From the NCBI GenBank assembly GCA_045644025.1, contig JAZRGE010000100.1, positions 1 to 23,722 of the forward strand: 23,722 bases of DNA, read 5' to 3'. Under the pieces are notes generated by a model that was not told where the DNA came from, made no database searches, and worked only from the letters and a program-made list of their open reading frames with translations. A program made the translations under genes and the position numbers. This document shows positions 1 through 6,465 of the stretch, one piece after another (position 1 is the stretch's first letter; each line of letters starts with the position of its first letter). This DNA comes from JAZRGE01 sp045644025. Its GTDB lineage: Bacteria > Bacillota > Clostridia > Oscillospirales > Acutalibacteraceae.

Positions 1-120
1 CCCTCTGACGAGGGAGCTGTTGAGCGAAGCGAAACTGAGGGAGAGATACACAGAGTCTCAAGCCACCACCTCTCTCCCTCCGTCTGTGGCAGAGCCACAG
101 CCACCTCCCTCGTCAGAGGG
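1..120. repeat. Nested palindromic interspersed repeat
   Basis: The outer 15 bases (1-15, CCCTCTGACGAGGGA) are exactly the reverse complement of 106-120. Inside, GAGGGAGAGA at 37-46 pairs with 71-80, and CTGTGGC at 84-90 pairs with GCCACAG at 94-100. The element therefore folds as a long stem with side hairpins on either strand. It contains no reading frame. Similar non-coding palindromic elements are dispersed in many Oscillospiraceae-type genomes, and their origin (MITE-like or REP-like) is unknown here. The element begins at the window edge, so its true left end may lie outside. Confidence 0.7.
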
Positions 121-140
121 AGGCTCAAAAGAACAATAGC

Positions 141-167
141 AGATGAGCAAAACTCATCTGTTTTTTT
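141..167 (+). terminator. Rho-independent terminator
   Basis: AGATGAG (141-147) pairs with CTCATCT (153-159) around a 5-base loop, followed by a run of eight T from 161 onward apart from one G at 160. It faces the plus strand, so it would end a transcript entering from the left of the window. No gene for it is visible inside the window. Confidence 0.6.
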
Positions 168-199
168 CAATTTAAAAATAGTAAGGTTTATTCACACAA

Positions 200-257
200 G
201 AGAACCGTCCCTCTGTGTTTTCTCGCAGCCTGTAGTGCTATCAGTAAAAGGGGAAAC
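200..257. repeat. Mosaic intergenic repeat, copy A
   Basis: Positions 228-257 match 1374-1403 at most positions around the core GTGCTATCAG, with a few substitutions and one inserted base. The left part (200-217, GAGAACCGTCCCTCTGTG) belongs to a motif I have seen dispersed in clostridial intergenic regions. No gene is supported here. The rest of 121-357 shows only the terminator at 141-167. Confidence 0.5.
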
Positions 258-357
258 AAAAATTTATATGTCATAAGATAGGGATGTGCGATGGGAACGG
301 TAACAATGCTGTCGGTTTGAAACTAACTTAAAAAATTGCGGTTTTCTTGAGAAGCTA

Positions 358-386
358 TTGACTTCGCACAGAAATATATGTATAAT
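358..386 (+). promoter_or_regulatory. Sigma-A-type promoter of the TM2-like gene
   Basis: TTGACT (358-363) and TATAAT (381-386) are separated by exactly 17 bases. Transcription should start near 392-394, inside a run of eight A (390-397) that abuts seven G (398-404). That gives a leader of only about 20 bases in which the G run also serves as the ribosome binding site. Confidence 0.85.
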
Positions 387-411
387 TTTAAAAAAAAGGG
401 GGGGAAATACG

Positions 412-666
412 ATGAATAAAACTACTTATGGCATTTTGACTCTTCTGCTAAATGGTTATGGCGTTCCATATTTCCTGAACGGCAATACCAAGAAGGGCGT
501 TTTCACTATCATTTCCGGTGTAATCACTTGCGGTGTTGTTGCTCTTATCAATGAAATTAAGGGTATTATTATGGGCATCAAGATTCTGCAGATGACGGAA
601 GAAGACTTTGCAGCTGCTGATAGGTCATCCTTCGAGGACGCTATCGTTTTCTTCTACAAGGATTAA
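412..666 (+). CDS. Small TM2-like membrane protein
   Basis: An 84-residue protein. The ATG at 412 is chosen because the longer open frame begins inside the -35 box of the promoter at 358, and because the G-run ribosome binding site at 398-404 sits 7 bases upstream of 412. Two hydrophobic segments (about residues 6-22 and 28-48) flank a short turn with GNTKKG. The pattern of a glycine-rich first helix, an F-L-x-G-x-x-x-K-G turn and a second helix, ending with an I-K-I-L-x-M-T-E-E-D-F tail, resembles bacterial TM2-domain proteins. In Clostridia these often occur near DUF2752 genes, as here. Function is unknown; the membrane location is inferred from hydrophobicity. The gene is AT-rich compared with the housekeeping genes further right, and it is a single-gene unit with its own promoter and terminator. 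Confidence 0.75.
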   Translation: MNKTTYGILTLLLNGYGVPYFLNGNTKKGVFTIISGVITCGVVALINEIKGIIMGIKILQMTEEDFAAADRSSFEDAIVFFYKD

Positions 667-678
667 TTTTGCAAGTAA

Positions 679-714
679 ATAACCCCAATGTTTTTACATT
701 GGGGTTATTTTTTT
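679..714 (+). terminator. Terminator of the TM2-like gene
   Basis: ATAACCCCAATG (679-690) pairs with CATTGGGGTTAT (697-708) and runs into a T tract to 714. The T tract overlaps the TAA stop (713-715) of the converging DUF2752 gene. On the minus strand the following sequence is only weakly U-rich, so it works mainly for the plus-strand gene. Confidence 0.9.
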
Positions 715-1054
715 ATAGCTTAAAGAAGATCCAGTTCAAGATCAGCAACAAATACATACAACCTTCCAGAATCACATTCACCCATTTGTTTTTAAACAGT
801 TGGCCGTCAAACAGGTAAAATAAAAAGCAGATTGGAACCACCCAAAACACATGGTTGTACATAAATGCCTGCTTCAAATCCAGCCGAAACAGGCTGATGT
901 ATGCCCGGGTGATCCCGCAAGCGGGACATTCGATTCCAAAAGCCCATTTTATCAGACATGGGACCTTGAAAATGTACATTACCAGGATCACTCCAAGAAT
1001 CCATGCGCACGAGGTCAGCTTTTCTTTCAGTTTTTTCCTGTTCAATTTATCCAT
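713..1054 (-). CDS. DUF2752 membrane protein
   Basis: A 113-residue protein with the DUF2752 hallmark C-P-x-C-G-x-T-R at residues 43-50 (CPACGITR), just after a first hydrophobic segment (about 16-34). Two further hydrophobic segments follow (about 67-83 and 92-111). DUF2752 proteins are small polytopic membrane proteins of unknown function. The two cysteines suggest metal or redox chemistry, but this is not established. The ATG at 1054 has only a poor ribosome binding site (GGGG directly upstream), and no better in-frame start is seen. The gene is convergent with the TM2-like gene and has its own promoter at 1138-1166. Confidence 0.85.
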   Translation of the reverse strand: MDKLNRKKLKEKLTSCAWILGVILVMYIFKVPCLIKWAFGIECPACGITRAYISLFRLDLKQAFMYNHVFWVVPICFLFYLFDGQLFKNKWVNVILEGCMYLLLILNWIFFKL

Positions 1055-1137
1055 ACCCCAGCACCCGAATCCACAAATTCACCGCAAGTTAGGTAGCGCA
1101 GCAAAACCATTCTGCTGGCGGTTTACGCCACGTTGCT

Positions 1138-1166
1138 ATTATACCACGCCGAAAACCGTATTGCAA
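1138..1166 (-). promoter_or_regulatory. Promoter of the DUF2752 gene
   Basis: Read on the minus strand, TTGCAA (1166-1161) and TATAAT (1143-1138) are 17 bases apart. This gives a leader of roughly 75 bases. Between here and the next gene (1404) there is a palindrome CACACCGTGTG at 1211-1221, a terminator at 1248-1280 and a repeat at 1339-1403, but no supported gene. Confidence 0.75.
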
Positions 1167-1247
1167 TAAAAAGCAGGGCCTTTAATATTAGTTTCCGTTA
1201 TATATGGCGTCACACCGTGTGCCCAATAAAAAGGACTTTGCAATGAA

Positions 1248-1280
1248 AAATCCCCTCGGAGTAATCCGAGGGGATTTCTT
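1248..1280. terminator. Bidirectional terminator
   Basis: AAATCCCCTCGGA (1248-1260) pairs perfectly with TCCGAGGGGATTT (1265-1277) around GTAA. TCTTTT follows on the plus strand and a run of five A precedes it, so U tracts exist on both sides. On the minus strand it would end the gene at 1404-1874. Confidence 0.85.
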
Positions 1281-1338
1281 TTATGCAGATGGTGGGAATC
1301 TCACCCCACCCCTTTAAGCACATAAGTGCGACCTGCGC

Positions 1339-1403
1339 TCTATAAACCTAATTACTTAGATTCCTTGATAGCTGGCTGTGGTGCTATCAGCAAAAGAGGG
1401 AAA
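1339..1403. repeat. Mosaic intergenic repeat, copy B
   Basis: The left half (1339-1378) matches 1972-2011 around the shared block TAATTACTTAGATT. The right half (1374-1403) matches 228-257. Copy B therefore links copies A and C. It abuts the stop of the orphan gene at 1404. Confidence 0.55.
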
Positions 1404-1874
1404 TTAACCTCTATATTGCAAATACGCTTGTAGAATTTCTTCCACATCATTTTCATCTGCCACATATCCTTCTCTTATTTCATTACAAAGCCAAGCATAA
1501 TAATCGGTTATTGCCACAATAAAGGAAGAAAGTATTTCCTCAATCGTACTACGTTCCGTTCGTACAGGAAGCCGTATTTGCGGAATATCGTCCCTATTAG
1601 TAAATGTGGGGTAGGTAGAAAAATCCGCCCAATAAAACAGATACCCAACCCGTCTGCCGTCTCTTGAAATCAAATACTGATTATATTCAAAGTCAACCCA
1701 CAATGTGATAGGAATATGATAATTGTTTTCAACCCATTTCACAAAAGAGCGCAATTCTTCTTCAACATCTTTTGGAATTCTTTCGTCAAAACCAATATCA
1801 AATTCAGGCAAGATATTTTCGGAAACTTGCAATTTTAATGTTTGTGCCTTTAACCATACGCTATTTTGATTCAC
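1404..1874 (-). CDS. Hypothetical soluble protein, AT-rich orphan
   Basis: A 156-residue protein. The GTG at 1874 is chosen because GAGGTGAT lies just upstream at an ideal distance, while the alternative ATG at 1904 lies inside the spacer of the promoter at 1895-1923. No signal peptide or membrane segment is visible. The middle is rich in aromatic residues (W-V-D-F-E-Y, Y-L-F-Y-W-A-D-F), followed by a helical, acidic C-terminus. I do not recognise a named domain with confidence. The pattern recalls small single-domain clostridial proteins annotated as hypothetical, some of which sit beside polymorphic toxins as immunity proteins. No toxin is present here, so that is only a guess. Base composition is visibly more AT-rich than the neighbours, which fits horizontal acquisition. 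Confidence 0.7.
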   Translation of the reverse strand: MNQNSVWLKAQTLKLQVSENILPEFDIGFDERIPKDVEEELRSFVKWVENNYHIPITLWVDFEYNQYLISRDGRRVGYLFYWADFSTYPTFTNRDDIPQIRLPVRTERSTIEEILSSFIVAITDYYAWLCNEIREGYVADENDVEEILQAYLQYRG

Positions 1875-1894
1875 AATTATCACCTCTTTTTTAT

Positions 1895-1923
1895 ATTCTA
1901 ACATTTTACATAGATTTTTGCAA
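1895..1923 (-). promoter_or_regulatory. Promoter of the orphan gene
   Basis: On the minus strand TTGCAA (1923-1918) and TAGAAT (1900-1895) are separated by 17 bases. The start codon at 1874 is about 20 bases past the -10 box, giving a short leader carrying GAGGTGAT. Confidence 0.75.
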
Positions 1924-1930
1924 CAGATAG

Positions 1931-1962
1931 AAAAATCCCTCTGCCGAAGCTCAGCAGAGGGA
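1931..1962 (-). terminator. Terminator downstream of the PTS gene
   Basis: TCCCTCTGC (1936-1944) pairs with GCAGAGGGA (1954-1962), and on the minus strand the stem is followed by five U (1935-1931). It would end transcripts from the PTS EIIC gene at 2090-3169 after reading through repeat copy C. Confidence 0.85.
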
Positions 1963-1971
1963 TAATTTTGC

Positions 1972-2011
1972 TTTATAAATCTAATTACTTAGATTCTTTG
2001 ATAGCAGCCTG
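1972..2011. repeat. Mosaic intergenic repeat, copy C
   Basis: It matches 1339-1378 with a handful of differences. Read on the minus strand, it ends an open frame of 16 codons (T-L-A-R-L-I-A-A-Q... ending I-K-E-S-K-stop at about 1987). That frame may be the last codons of a lost gene or chance. A 19-codon frame with an AAGGA upstream also crosses this block on the minus strand. Neither is strong enough to call as a gene. Confidence 0.5.
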
Positions 2012-2089
2012 GGCGGCAATCAGCCGGGCGAGCGTAGTTCAAAATCATAATGTCCTTAACAGTATAAATTGTATCATTCAGGCATTTTC

Positions 2090-3169
2090 TTACAGTTCCA
2101 GTTTTAAGTCTCCGTATTTTATCCAGCCGAGTTTGCGCATCACCTCGGAGAAAACAAGGGAGAGCAGGGCGGGAAGCAGAATGCAGACAACCAAGATACC
2201 TGCCCACATAAATGCGGTGTTGTTGGCAGGGTCGGCGGCCATTGTGGTGACAACGCCAATGGGGCCAACCATACCGCAGGTGCCCATACCCGCGTTCACA
2301 CCCGTGTTTGCCAATCCGAAGACACAGGTGGCCACGGGGCCCGTGATGGCTGAAGCCAAGGTAGCAGGGATCCATATAAGAGGTTTCTTCACGATATTAC
2401 CCATCTGGAGCATAGAAGTTCCCAAGCCCTGAGCCACAAGGCCTTCCCATTTATTCTCGCGGAAGCTGATCACAGCGAAGCCTATCATTTGTGCACAGCA
2501 GCCTGCTGTGGCGGCACCGCCTGCCAGGCCTGCCATACCGAGCATAGCGCAAATGGCGGCCGAGCTGATAGGCAGGGTGAGCGCAATGCCCACAAGCACC
2601 GACACAACAACACCCATAAGCAGGGGCTGAAGAGTGGTGGCGGTGTTGATAAGCTGGCCGAGCCAATACATACCGTAGCCAACCCAGGGGCCAACAAGCA
2701 GAGCAACACCCACGCCCGAAACAAGGGTCACGGCTGGAGTGACAAGTATATCCACTTTAGTCTCCTTGCTCACCAGTTTGCCAAGCTCTGTGGCAATAAG
2801 CACGGCCACAAAAGCGCCTGCAGGGCCTGCCGAGAGATTTGTGCCTGCCATGCCTGCGCTATAGCCCGCAAAGCCCACGGTGGCAGCCGAGAAAAGCACC
2901 AGGGGCGGAGCCTTAAGGGTGTAGGCTATTGCCACACCTATGGCCGCGCCTGCTGCCGAAGAAGCAAATTTAGATATTTGGCGGAAAAACTCAAGATCCA
3001 GCACATCGGCGCGACCCAAGGCATTAAAAATCGTGCCGATAAGCAGCGATGCAAAAAGGCCCAGCGCCATGCTACCCATAGCATCCACAAAATAGACCTT
3101 GGGAGAGAGTGTTACGCTTTTTTTCTCAAAAAAGGATAATATCCCGCATTTTTTCCTAGCATTTCCCAT
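2090..3169 (-). CDS. PTS EIIC-like permease, PfoR family
   Basis: A 359-residue, strongly hydrophobic protein with about eight to ten membrane segments and glycine-rich loops (for example G-T-N-L-S-A-G-P-A-G, V-G-P-W-V-G-Y-G, and G-L-A-N-T-G-V-N-A-G-M-G). This matches the EIIC_2/PfoR family, named after the Clostridium perfringens PfoR protein and distantly related to PTS membrane components. Full length for the family. The substrate is unknown; PfoR members usually stand alone without EIIA or EIIB, and none is seen here, so transport by phosphorylation is unproven. The ATG at 3169 has AAGGAT about 11 bases upstream, which is rather far. The gene is a single unit with a clear promoter (3200-3228) and terminator (1931-1962). 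Confidence 0.85.
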   Translation of the reverse strand: MGNARKKCGILSFFEKKSVTLSPKVYFVDAMGSMALGLFASLLIGTIFNALGRADVLDLEFFRQISKFASSAAGAAIGVAIAYTLKAPPLVLFSAATVGFAGYSAGMAGTNLSAGPAGAFVAVLIATELGKLVSKETKVDILVTPAVTLVSGVGVALLVGPWVGYGMYWLGQLINTATTLQPLLMGVVVSVLVGIALTLPISSAAICAMLGMAGLAGGAATAGCCAQMIGFAVISFRENKWEGLVAQGLGTSMLQMGNIVKKPLIWIPATLASAITGPVATCVFGLANTGVNAGMGTCGMVGPIGVVTTMAADPANNTAFMWAGILVVCILLPALLSLVFSEVMRKLGWIKYGDLKLEL

Positions 3170-3199
3170 TCGTTATCATCATCCTTCAAGTTTTTTTGA

Positions 3200-3228
3200 A
3201 TTATACACCCGCATGTTGGCAAAATCAA
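3200..3228 (-). promoter_or_regulatory. Promoter of the PTS EIIC-like gene
   Basis: On the minus strand TTGATT (3228-3223) and TATAAT (3205-3200) are separated by 17 bases. TTCAAG...TTGAA (3185-3200) in the leader could form a weak hairpin just before the ribosome binding site. Confidence 0.8.
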
Positions 3229-3316
3229 GTGCCCCAAGCCTCAGAAATGGTGCATAAAGGCCCTTTTAGCAAATTTTTTGCGCTAAAAATAAAAAATTTT
3301 TGCCGATTGCATAGTT

Positions 3317-3382
3317 GTTGCTGCAACATTTCACTCCAAAGCGTCTATATATGAGCACACCTGCGCAAAAAGGAGAGAGAAA
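3317..3382 (+). promoter_or_regulatory. Control region of the phage-like cassette
   Basis: A palindrome GTTG-CTG-CAAC (3317-3327) lies upstream of a TATATA box (3346-3351), which has no recognisable -35 hexamer at 16-18 bases. AGGAGAGAG (3371-3379) is a good ribosome binding site and decides the TTG start at 3383. The weak -35 plus palindrome suggests a regulated promoter, but this is inference. The remaining stretch 3231-3316 is A/T-rich with an imperfect TTTAGC...GCTAAA hairpin. Confidence 0.45.
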
Positions 3383-5005
3383 TTGGTAAACCTACATTAC
3401 ACGTTTAAGAAAACGGGAGATATCGACATGCTTCAACTCGATTCTCCTGCAGGGCATATCGGTGAGCACAACATAACGCGGCTCCAACTCACCCTTGATC
3501 CCGATTTTTGCCCCAACGCAACCCATTATCGGCTGTTTATCGGCGAATATATCACAGAAGAGCTTTATCCCAACGAAGCGGGCGATATAGAATACACCTT
3601 GCCCCAGGCCGCCACGGCGGCATCGGCGCTCACCTTCCAGTTGGCAGCCTACCGAATAGACGGCACCGAGGTGATCCAGCTTGCCAAGACTGATATTGTT
3701 TCGGTGGAGCTGAGAAAATCTCTTTGCGGAAGCAAGGAGGCAAATGCACGAGCTTTGGATATGCTGGAGCCGCTTGTTGCTTCCTCCAAGATAGCCGCCG
3801 AGAAAGCCGACTCAGCTAAAAAGGATGCCGAAATTGCCGCTAATATTGCTCAGGCATGCATCATATCCGAAGCGGCTGTGGATGCTGATGGCCGACTCGC
3901 CATCACCTATGCCGACGGCAAGCATCTGGACGCAGGCAGCGTTGTGGGCCCCAAAGGCGATAAGGGCGAAACAGGCGCCACCGGTGCCATTGGCCCCAAG
4001 GGTGATAGGGGTGAGAAGGGCGATAAGGGCGAAAAAGGAGATAAGGGCGATCCCGGAAACGTGATTATAGCCCCTGCCACAGCCGAAACTCTGGGCGGCA
4101 TAAAGGCAGGGCACGGCTTGGAGATCACCGCCGACGGCACGCTTTCCACAAGAGAGAAGGTTCTCACCACCTCCTACACGGTGAACACCCCAGCCTGGGA
4201 AAATCAGCCTGTTTTGGTGGAAGGCGATGCTTCGGTGCTGAAAACCTGGGAAGAAAATTTTTACTTTGCTCATCTGCTGGGCAACGGTGAATTTCATCTG
4301 CTGGAGATCAAAAACGATCCCGCAACGGCCATAAAGGACGAAAACGGGACTACCCTGCTTTTCCGCTTCCCTTCGGGCAATTATAATCCCTATAGGCACA
4401 ATACCATGAGAGATCAAGCAGCGGTGGACGTTTTGGAATTCATAAACGGTATTCCCGTGCTGAGAGATGCCGGCATCAACAACACCATCTATAATATTCG
4501 ATCAAGGGAAGTCTTTGGTTCGGCGCCCAACAAAATAGAGGTATGCTATTCGGGCAATATGCTTATACAACGCTTGTGCAACGTAATCGCTTGCTCCGAT
4601 CTATCTAATCCCGCCACCATCGCACAATTTCAGGATTCCACCTCCAGTTATGTTCGCTTTGAAAACACCGAATTTCGTGCCGTGCTGGCTGCCTACATAA
4701 TTCCTGACTTCACCAAAAAATTCTGTTTTGGCCGCAATTGGGTGACACTGAATATGGAATGCGGAAACATCTGGCACGCCACAGTTGACGGTGTACTGAG
4801 GCAGAACGATACCCCAAGCTGGGATATTGCCGCGGAAAATATGCCAAAAGATATCTTCACCTTCCACGCGGTGCAGACCGGCCATATACTGCCGCCCAAC
4901 CGCAATATTTCGGAGGATATCACGTTTATTATTTTATCCAGCCCCAGCAGGGATTTTGCCCTTCGCAACGGCGCAGCAATTACATTTAAGGAGATGATAA
5001 TATGA
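3383..5005 (+). CDS. Phage baseplate/tail-fibre protein, collagen-like
   Basis: A 540-residue protein starting at TTG, set by the ribosome binding site at 3371. The N-terminal region (about 1-115) resembles the BppU-type baseplate attachment domain of phages of Gram-positive hosts. A helical, Ala/Lys-rich stretch follows (120-165). Next is D-A-D-G-R-L-A-I-T-Y-A-D-G (167-179), leading into 12 uninterrupted Gly-X-Y triplets (189-224), a collagen-like trimer rod. The motif A-T-A-E-T-L-G-G-I-K-A-G-H-G-L (231-245) is common in tail fibres. The C-terminal 280 residues are unrecognised and are likely the receptor-binding part. No signal peptide. It is the first of four coupled genes, and its stop overlaps the next ATG. 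The role as a host-binding fibre is inferred from domains and neighbours. Confidence 0.8.
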   Translation: MVNLHYTFKKTGDIDMLQLDSPAGHIGEHNITRLQLTLDPDFCPNATHYRLFIGEYITEELYPNEAGDIEYTLPQAATAASALTFQLAAYRIDGTEVIQLAKTDIVSVELRKSLCGSKEANARALDMLEPLVASSKIAAEKADSAKKDAEIAANIAQACIISEAAVDADGRLAITYADGKHLDAGSVVGPKGDKGETGATGAIGPKGDRGEKGDKGEKGDKGDPGNVIIAPATAETLGGIKAGHGLEITADGTLSTREKVLTTSYTVNTPAWENQPVLVEGDASVLKTWEENFYFAHLLGNGEFHLLEIKNDPATAIKDENGTTLLFRFPSGNYNPYRHNTMRDQAAVDVLEFINGIPVLRDAGINNTIYNIRSREVFGSAPNKIEVCYSGNMLIQRLCNVIACSDLSNPATIAQFQDSTSSYVRFENTEFRAVLAAYIIPDFTKKFCFGRNWVTLNMECGNIWHATVDGVLRQNDTPSWDIAAENMPKDIFTFHAVQTGHILPPNRNISEDITFIILSSPSRDFALRNGAAITFKEMII

Positions 5006-5250
5006 TACTTTCCAACGGAGTTTATTTAGACGACACCCACGTTTGCCCCGAAGAGAGCGAAGATGTTCTGGCGGCGGTGATTCGCAGCCGCAGAAACAGA
5101 CTGCTGGAAGAAAGCGATAAATATATGCTGCCCGACTATCCTCTCACCAATGAAGAAAGGTTGGCCTGGCAGGAATACCGCTCCAGACTGCGCGACATTC
5201 CCTCTCAGGAAGGGTTCCCTCACGACGTTGTCTTCCCGGAGGTGCACTAA
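5002..5250 (+). CDS. Phage tail-fibre assembly chaperone
   Basis: An 82-residue acidic protein. The pattern R-x-x-R-L-L-E-E-S-D-K-Y-M-L-P-D-Y-P-L-T (31-50), then E-R-L-A-W-Q-E-Y-R-S-R-L-R-D-I-P and G-F-P near the end, is typical of the Phage_tail_APC (tail assembly chaperone) family. Such proteins are encoded directly after fibre genes and help fold or trimerise the fibre. The ATG overlaps the upstream stop (ATGA) with AAGGAG 8 bases before it, so translation is coupled. It is the family's usual small size and appears intact. Confidence 0.8.
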   Translation: MILSNGVYLDDTHVCPEESEDVLAAVIRSRRNRLLEESDKYMLPDYPLTNEERLAWQEYRSRLRDIPSQEGFPHDVVFPEVH

Positions 5251-5721
5251 ATGGATAAATGGTCAATTGCAGCCAAGACTGCATTTGCTCTACCCCTGGC
5301 TGCATTGGCCAGCGTGCTGGGCGCAGGTGTGCACCTTGCTATTTTCTTCATTGCCACAGCCCTTGCGGATTGGCTCACAGGCACGCTGAAGGCCATGAAG
5401 AGCGGCTGCTGGACAAGCTCCACCGCACGAGACGGCCTTTGGCACAAAACGGGAGAATTTATTTCGCTTTTGGTGGCCGCAGGAGTGGATCTGCTCATCT
5501 ATTATCTCGCCGAGACAAATTTTGATATTCGCTACACAGCCTGCCTGCTGCCTGTGGTGTGCGTGTGGTACATCTGCACCGAGCTTGGATCTATTTTGGA
5601 GAATATCGGCCAGCTTGGCGCTCCCATACCCAAATTTCTCTGCCGCGCTATAGCCGTGCTTAAATCCAAGGTGGATGAAACCGCAGATAACATCGATTTG
5701 GAAGTGAAGGTGGAGAAATGA
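5251..5721 (+). CDS. Phage holin, toxin-secretion/lysis type
   Basis: A 156-residue membrane protein of the Phage_holin_4 (toxin secretion/phage lysis holin) family. Hydrophobic segments are at about 10-42 (with A-L-A-D-W-L-T-G-T-L at 37-46, a family hallmark), 70-88 and 96-116, followed by a charged C-terminal tail. Holins form lesions in the cytoplasmic membrane that let an endolysin reach the wall; relatives such as TcdE export toxins. The ATG follows the upstream stop with no gap, and GGAGGT inside the previous gene is its ribosome binding site. The endolysin gene overlaps its end by 4 bases. Confidence 0.85.
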   Translation: MDKWSIAAKTAFALPLAALASVLGAGVHLAIFFIATALADWLTGTLKAMKSGCWTSSTARDGLWHKTGEFISLLVAAGVDLLIYYLAETNFDIRYTACLLPVVCVWYICTELGSILENIGQLGAPIPKFLCRAIAVLKSKVDETADNIDLEVKVEK

Positions 5722-6407
5722 GCACTATCACATATTCGCTTGCCACTCACGGCTCGCACAAGCTTTCTCCCCACTTTAGGGTGGAAGAATTTGCCTGCAA
5801 GGACGGCACCGATTTAGTGCTCATATCCGAAGAGCTGGTGGATATGCTGGAAAAGCTTCGAAGCAGGCTGGGCTGCAGCATAAATATCAACTCGGGCTAC
5901 CGCACCGTGGCTCACAACCGTGCCATCGGCGGCTCGCTCACCTCAAAGCATTGCTATGGCCTGGCAGCCGATATCATCTGCAAAAAAGACGGCACCACCG
6001 TGCCTGCAAAGGAGGTCTGCTGTGCCGCTCAGAGCCTGGGCTTCCCCGGCATTGCCTACATCACGGCGGGTGCCACCCACGTGGATGTGCGAAACGGCAA
6101 GTGGTGGGCGGATGAGAGCCGAAAAGATAAACCCGTGGCTGATTTCTATGCCTATTTCGGCATAGAAAACCCCGATAAATGCCCCTATAAAAAGCCTACC
6201 GCCACCGTTAAGCGCGGCAGCCGTGGGCAGAGTGTGAAGTGGGTGCAATGGCACCTTATAAAGCGCGGTTTTGATTGCGGCAAAAGCGAAATCGACGGCA
6301 GTTGCGGCCGCGACACCGAAGCGGCGATCATTGCCTTCCAGAAAGCAAGCGGCCTTGCGGCAGACGGCATCTGCGGCCCTGCCACACGTGCCGCATTGAG
6401 CGCTTAA
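5718..6407 (+). CDS. M15 peptidase endolysin with PG-binding domain
   Basis: A 229-residue protein without a signal peptide, as expected for an endolysin released by a holin. The N-terminal part (about 12-150) is an M15-type zinc peptidase (VanY/D-Ala-D-Ala carboxypeptidase fold). It has S-K-H-C-Y-G-L-A-A-D giving zinc ligands H78 and D85, and A-T-H-V-D giving H121. The C-terminal part (about 163-228) is a PG_binding_1 domain (K-R-G-S-R-G-Q-S-V-K-W-V-Q, ending G-I-C-G-P-A-T-R-A-A-L). It would cut stem peptides or cross-links of peptidoglycan; the exact bond is not predictable. The ATG overlaps the holin stop (ATGA). The gene is followed by the cassette's terminator. Confidence 0.88.
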   Translation: MSTITYSLATHGSHKLSPHFRVEEFACKDGTDLVLISEELVDMLEKLRSRLGCSININSGYRTVAHNRAIGGSLTSKHCYGLAADIICKKDGTTVPAKEVCCAAQSLGFPGIAYITAGATHVDVRNGKWWADESRKDKPVADFYAYFGIENPDKCPYKKPTATVKRGSRGQSVKWVQWHLIKRGFDCGKSEIDGSCGRDTEAAIIAFQKASGLAADGICGPATRAALSA

Positions 6408-6420
6408 TCCCCAAAGCACA

Positions 6421-6455
6421 AAAAAGCCACCCGATTTCTCGGGTGGCTTTTGTTT
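6421..6455. terminator. Bidirectional terminator
   Basis: AGCCACCCGA (6425-6434) pairs with TCGGGTGGCT (6439-6448), followed by TTTTGTTT on the plus strand and preceded by five A on the minus-strand exit side. It separates the phage-like cassette from the converging small-peptide gene ending at 6466. Confidence 0.9.
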
Positions 6456-6465
6456 AACTTATAGC

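Noticed and set aside
1242..1317. A 24-codon plus-strand frame starting AAGGACTTTGCAATG
   Set aside because: It runs straight through a perfect bidirectional terminator hairpin and has no recognisable product; most likely chance.
1989..2050. A 19-codon minus-strand frame with AAGGA upstream, just past the PTS gene
   Set aside because: It ends inside repeat copy C, which has different frames in its other copies, so the codons are not conserved as protein.
3383..6407. Calling the cassette a prophage with attachment sites
   Set aside because: No integrase, repressor, packaging or structural gene and no obvious flanking direct repeats at a tRNA were found, so boundaries and mobility cannot be supported.
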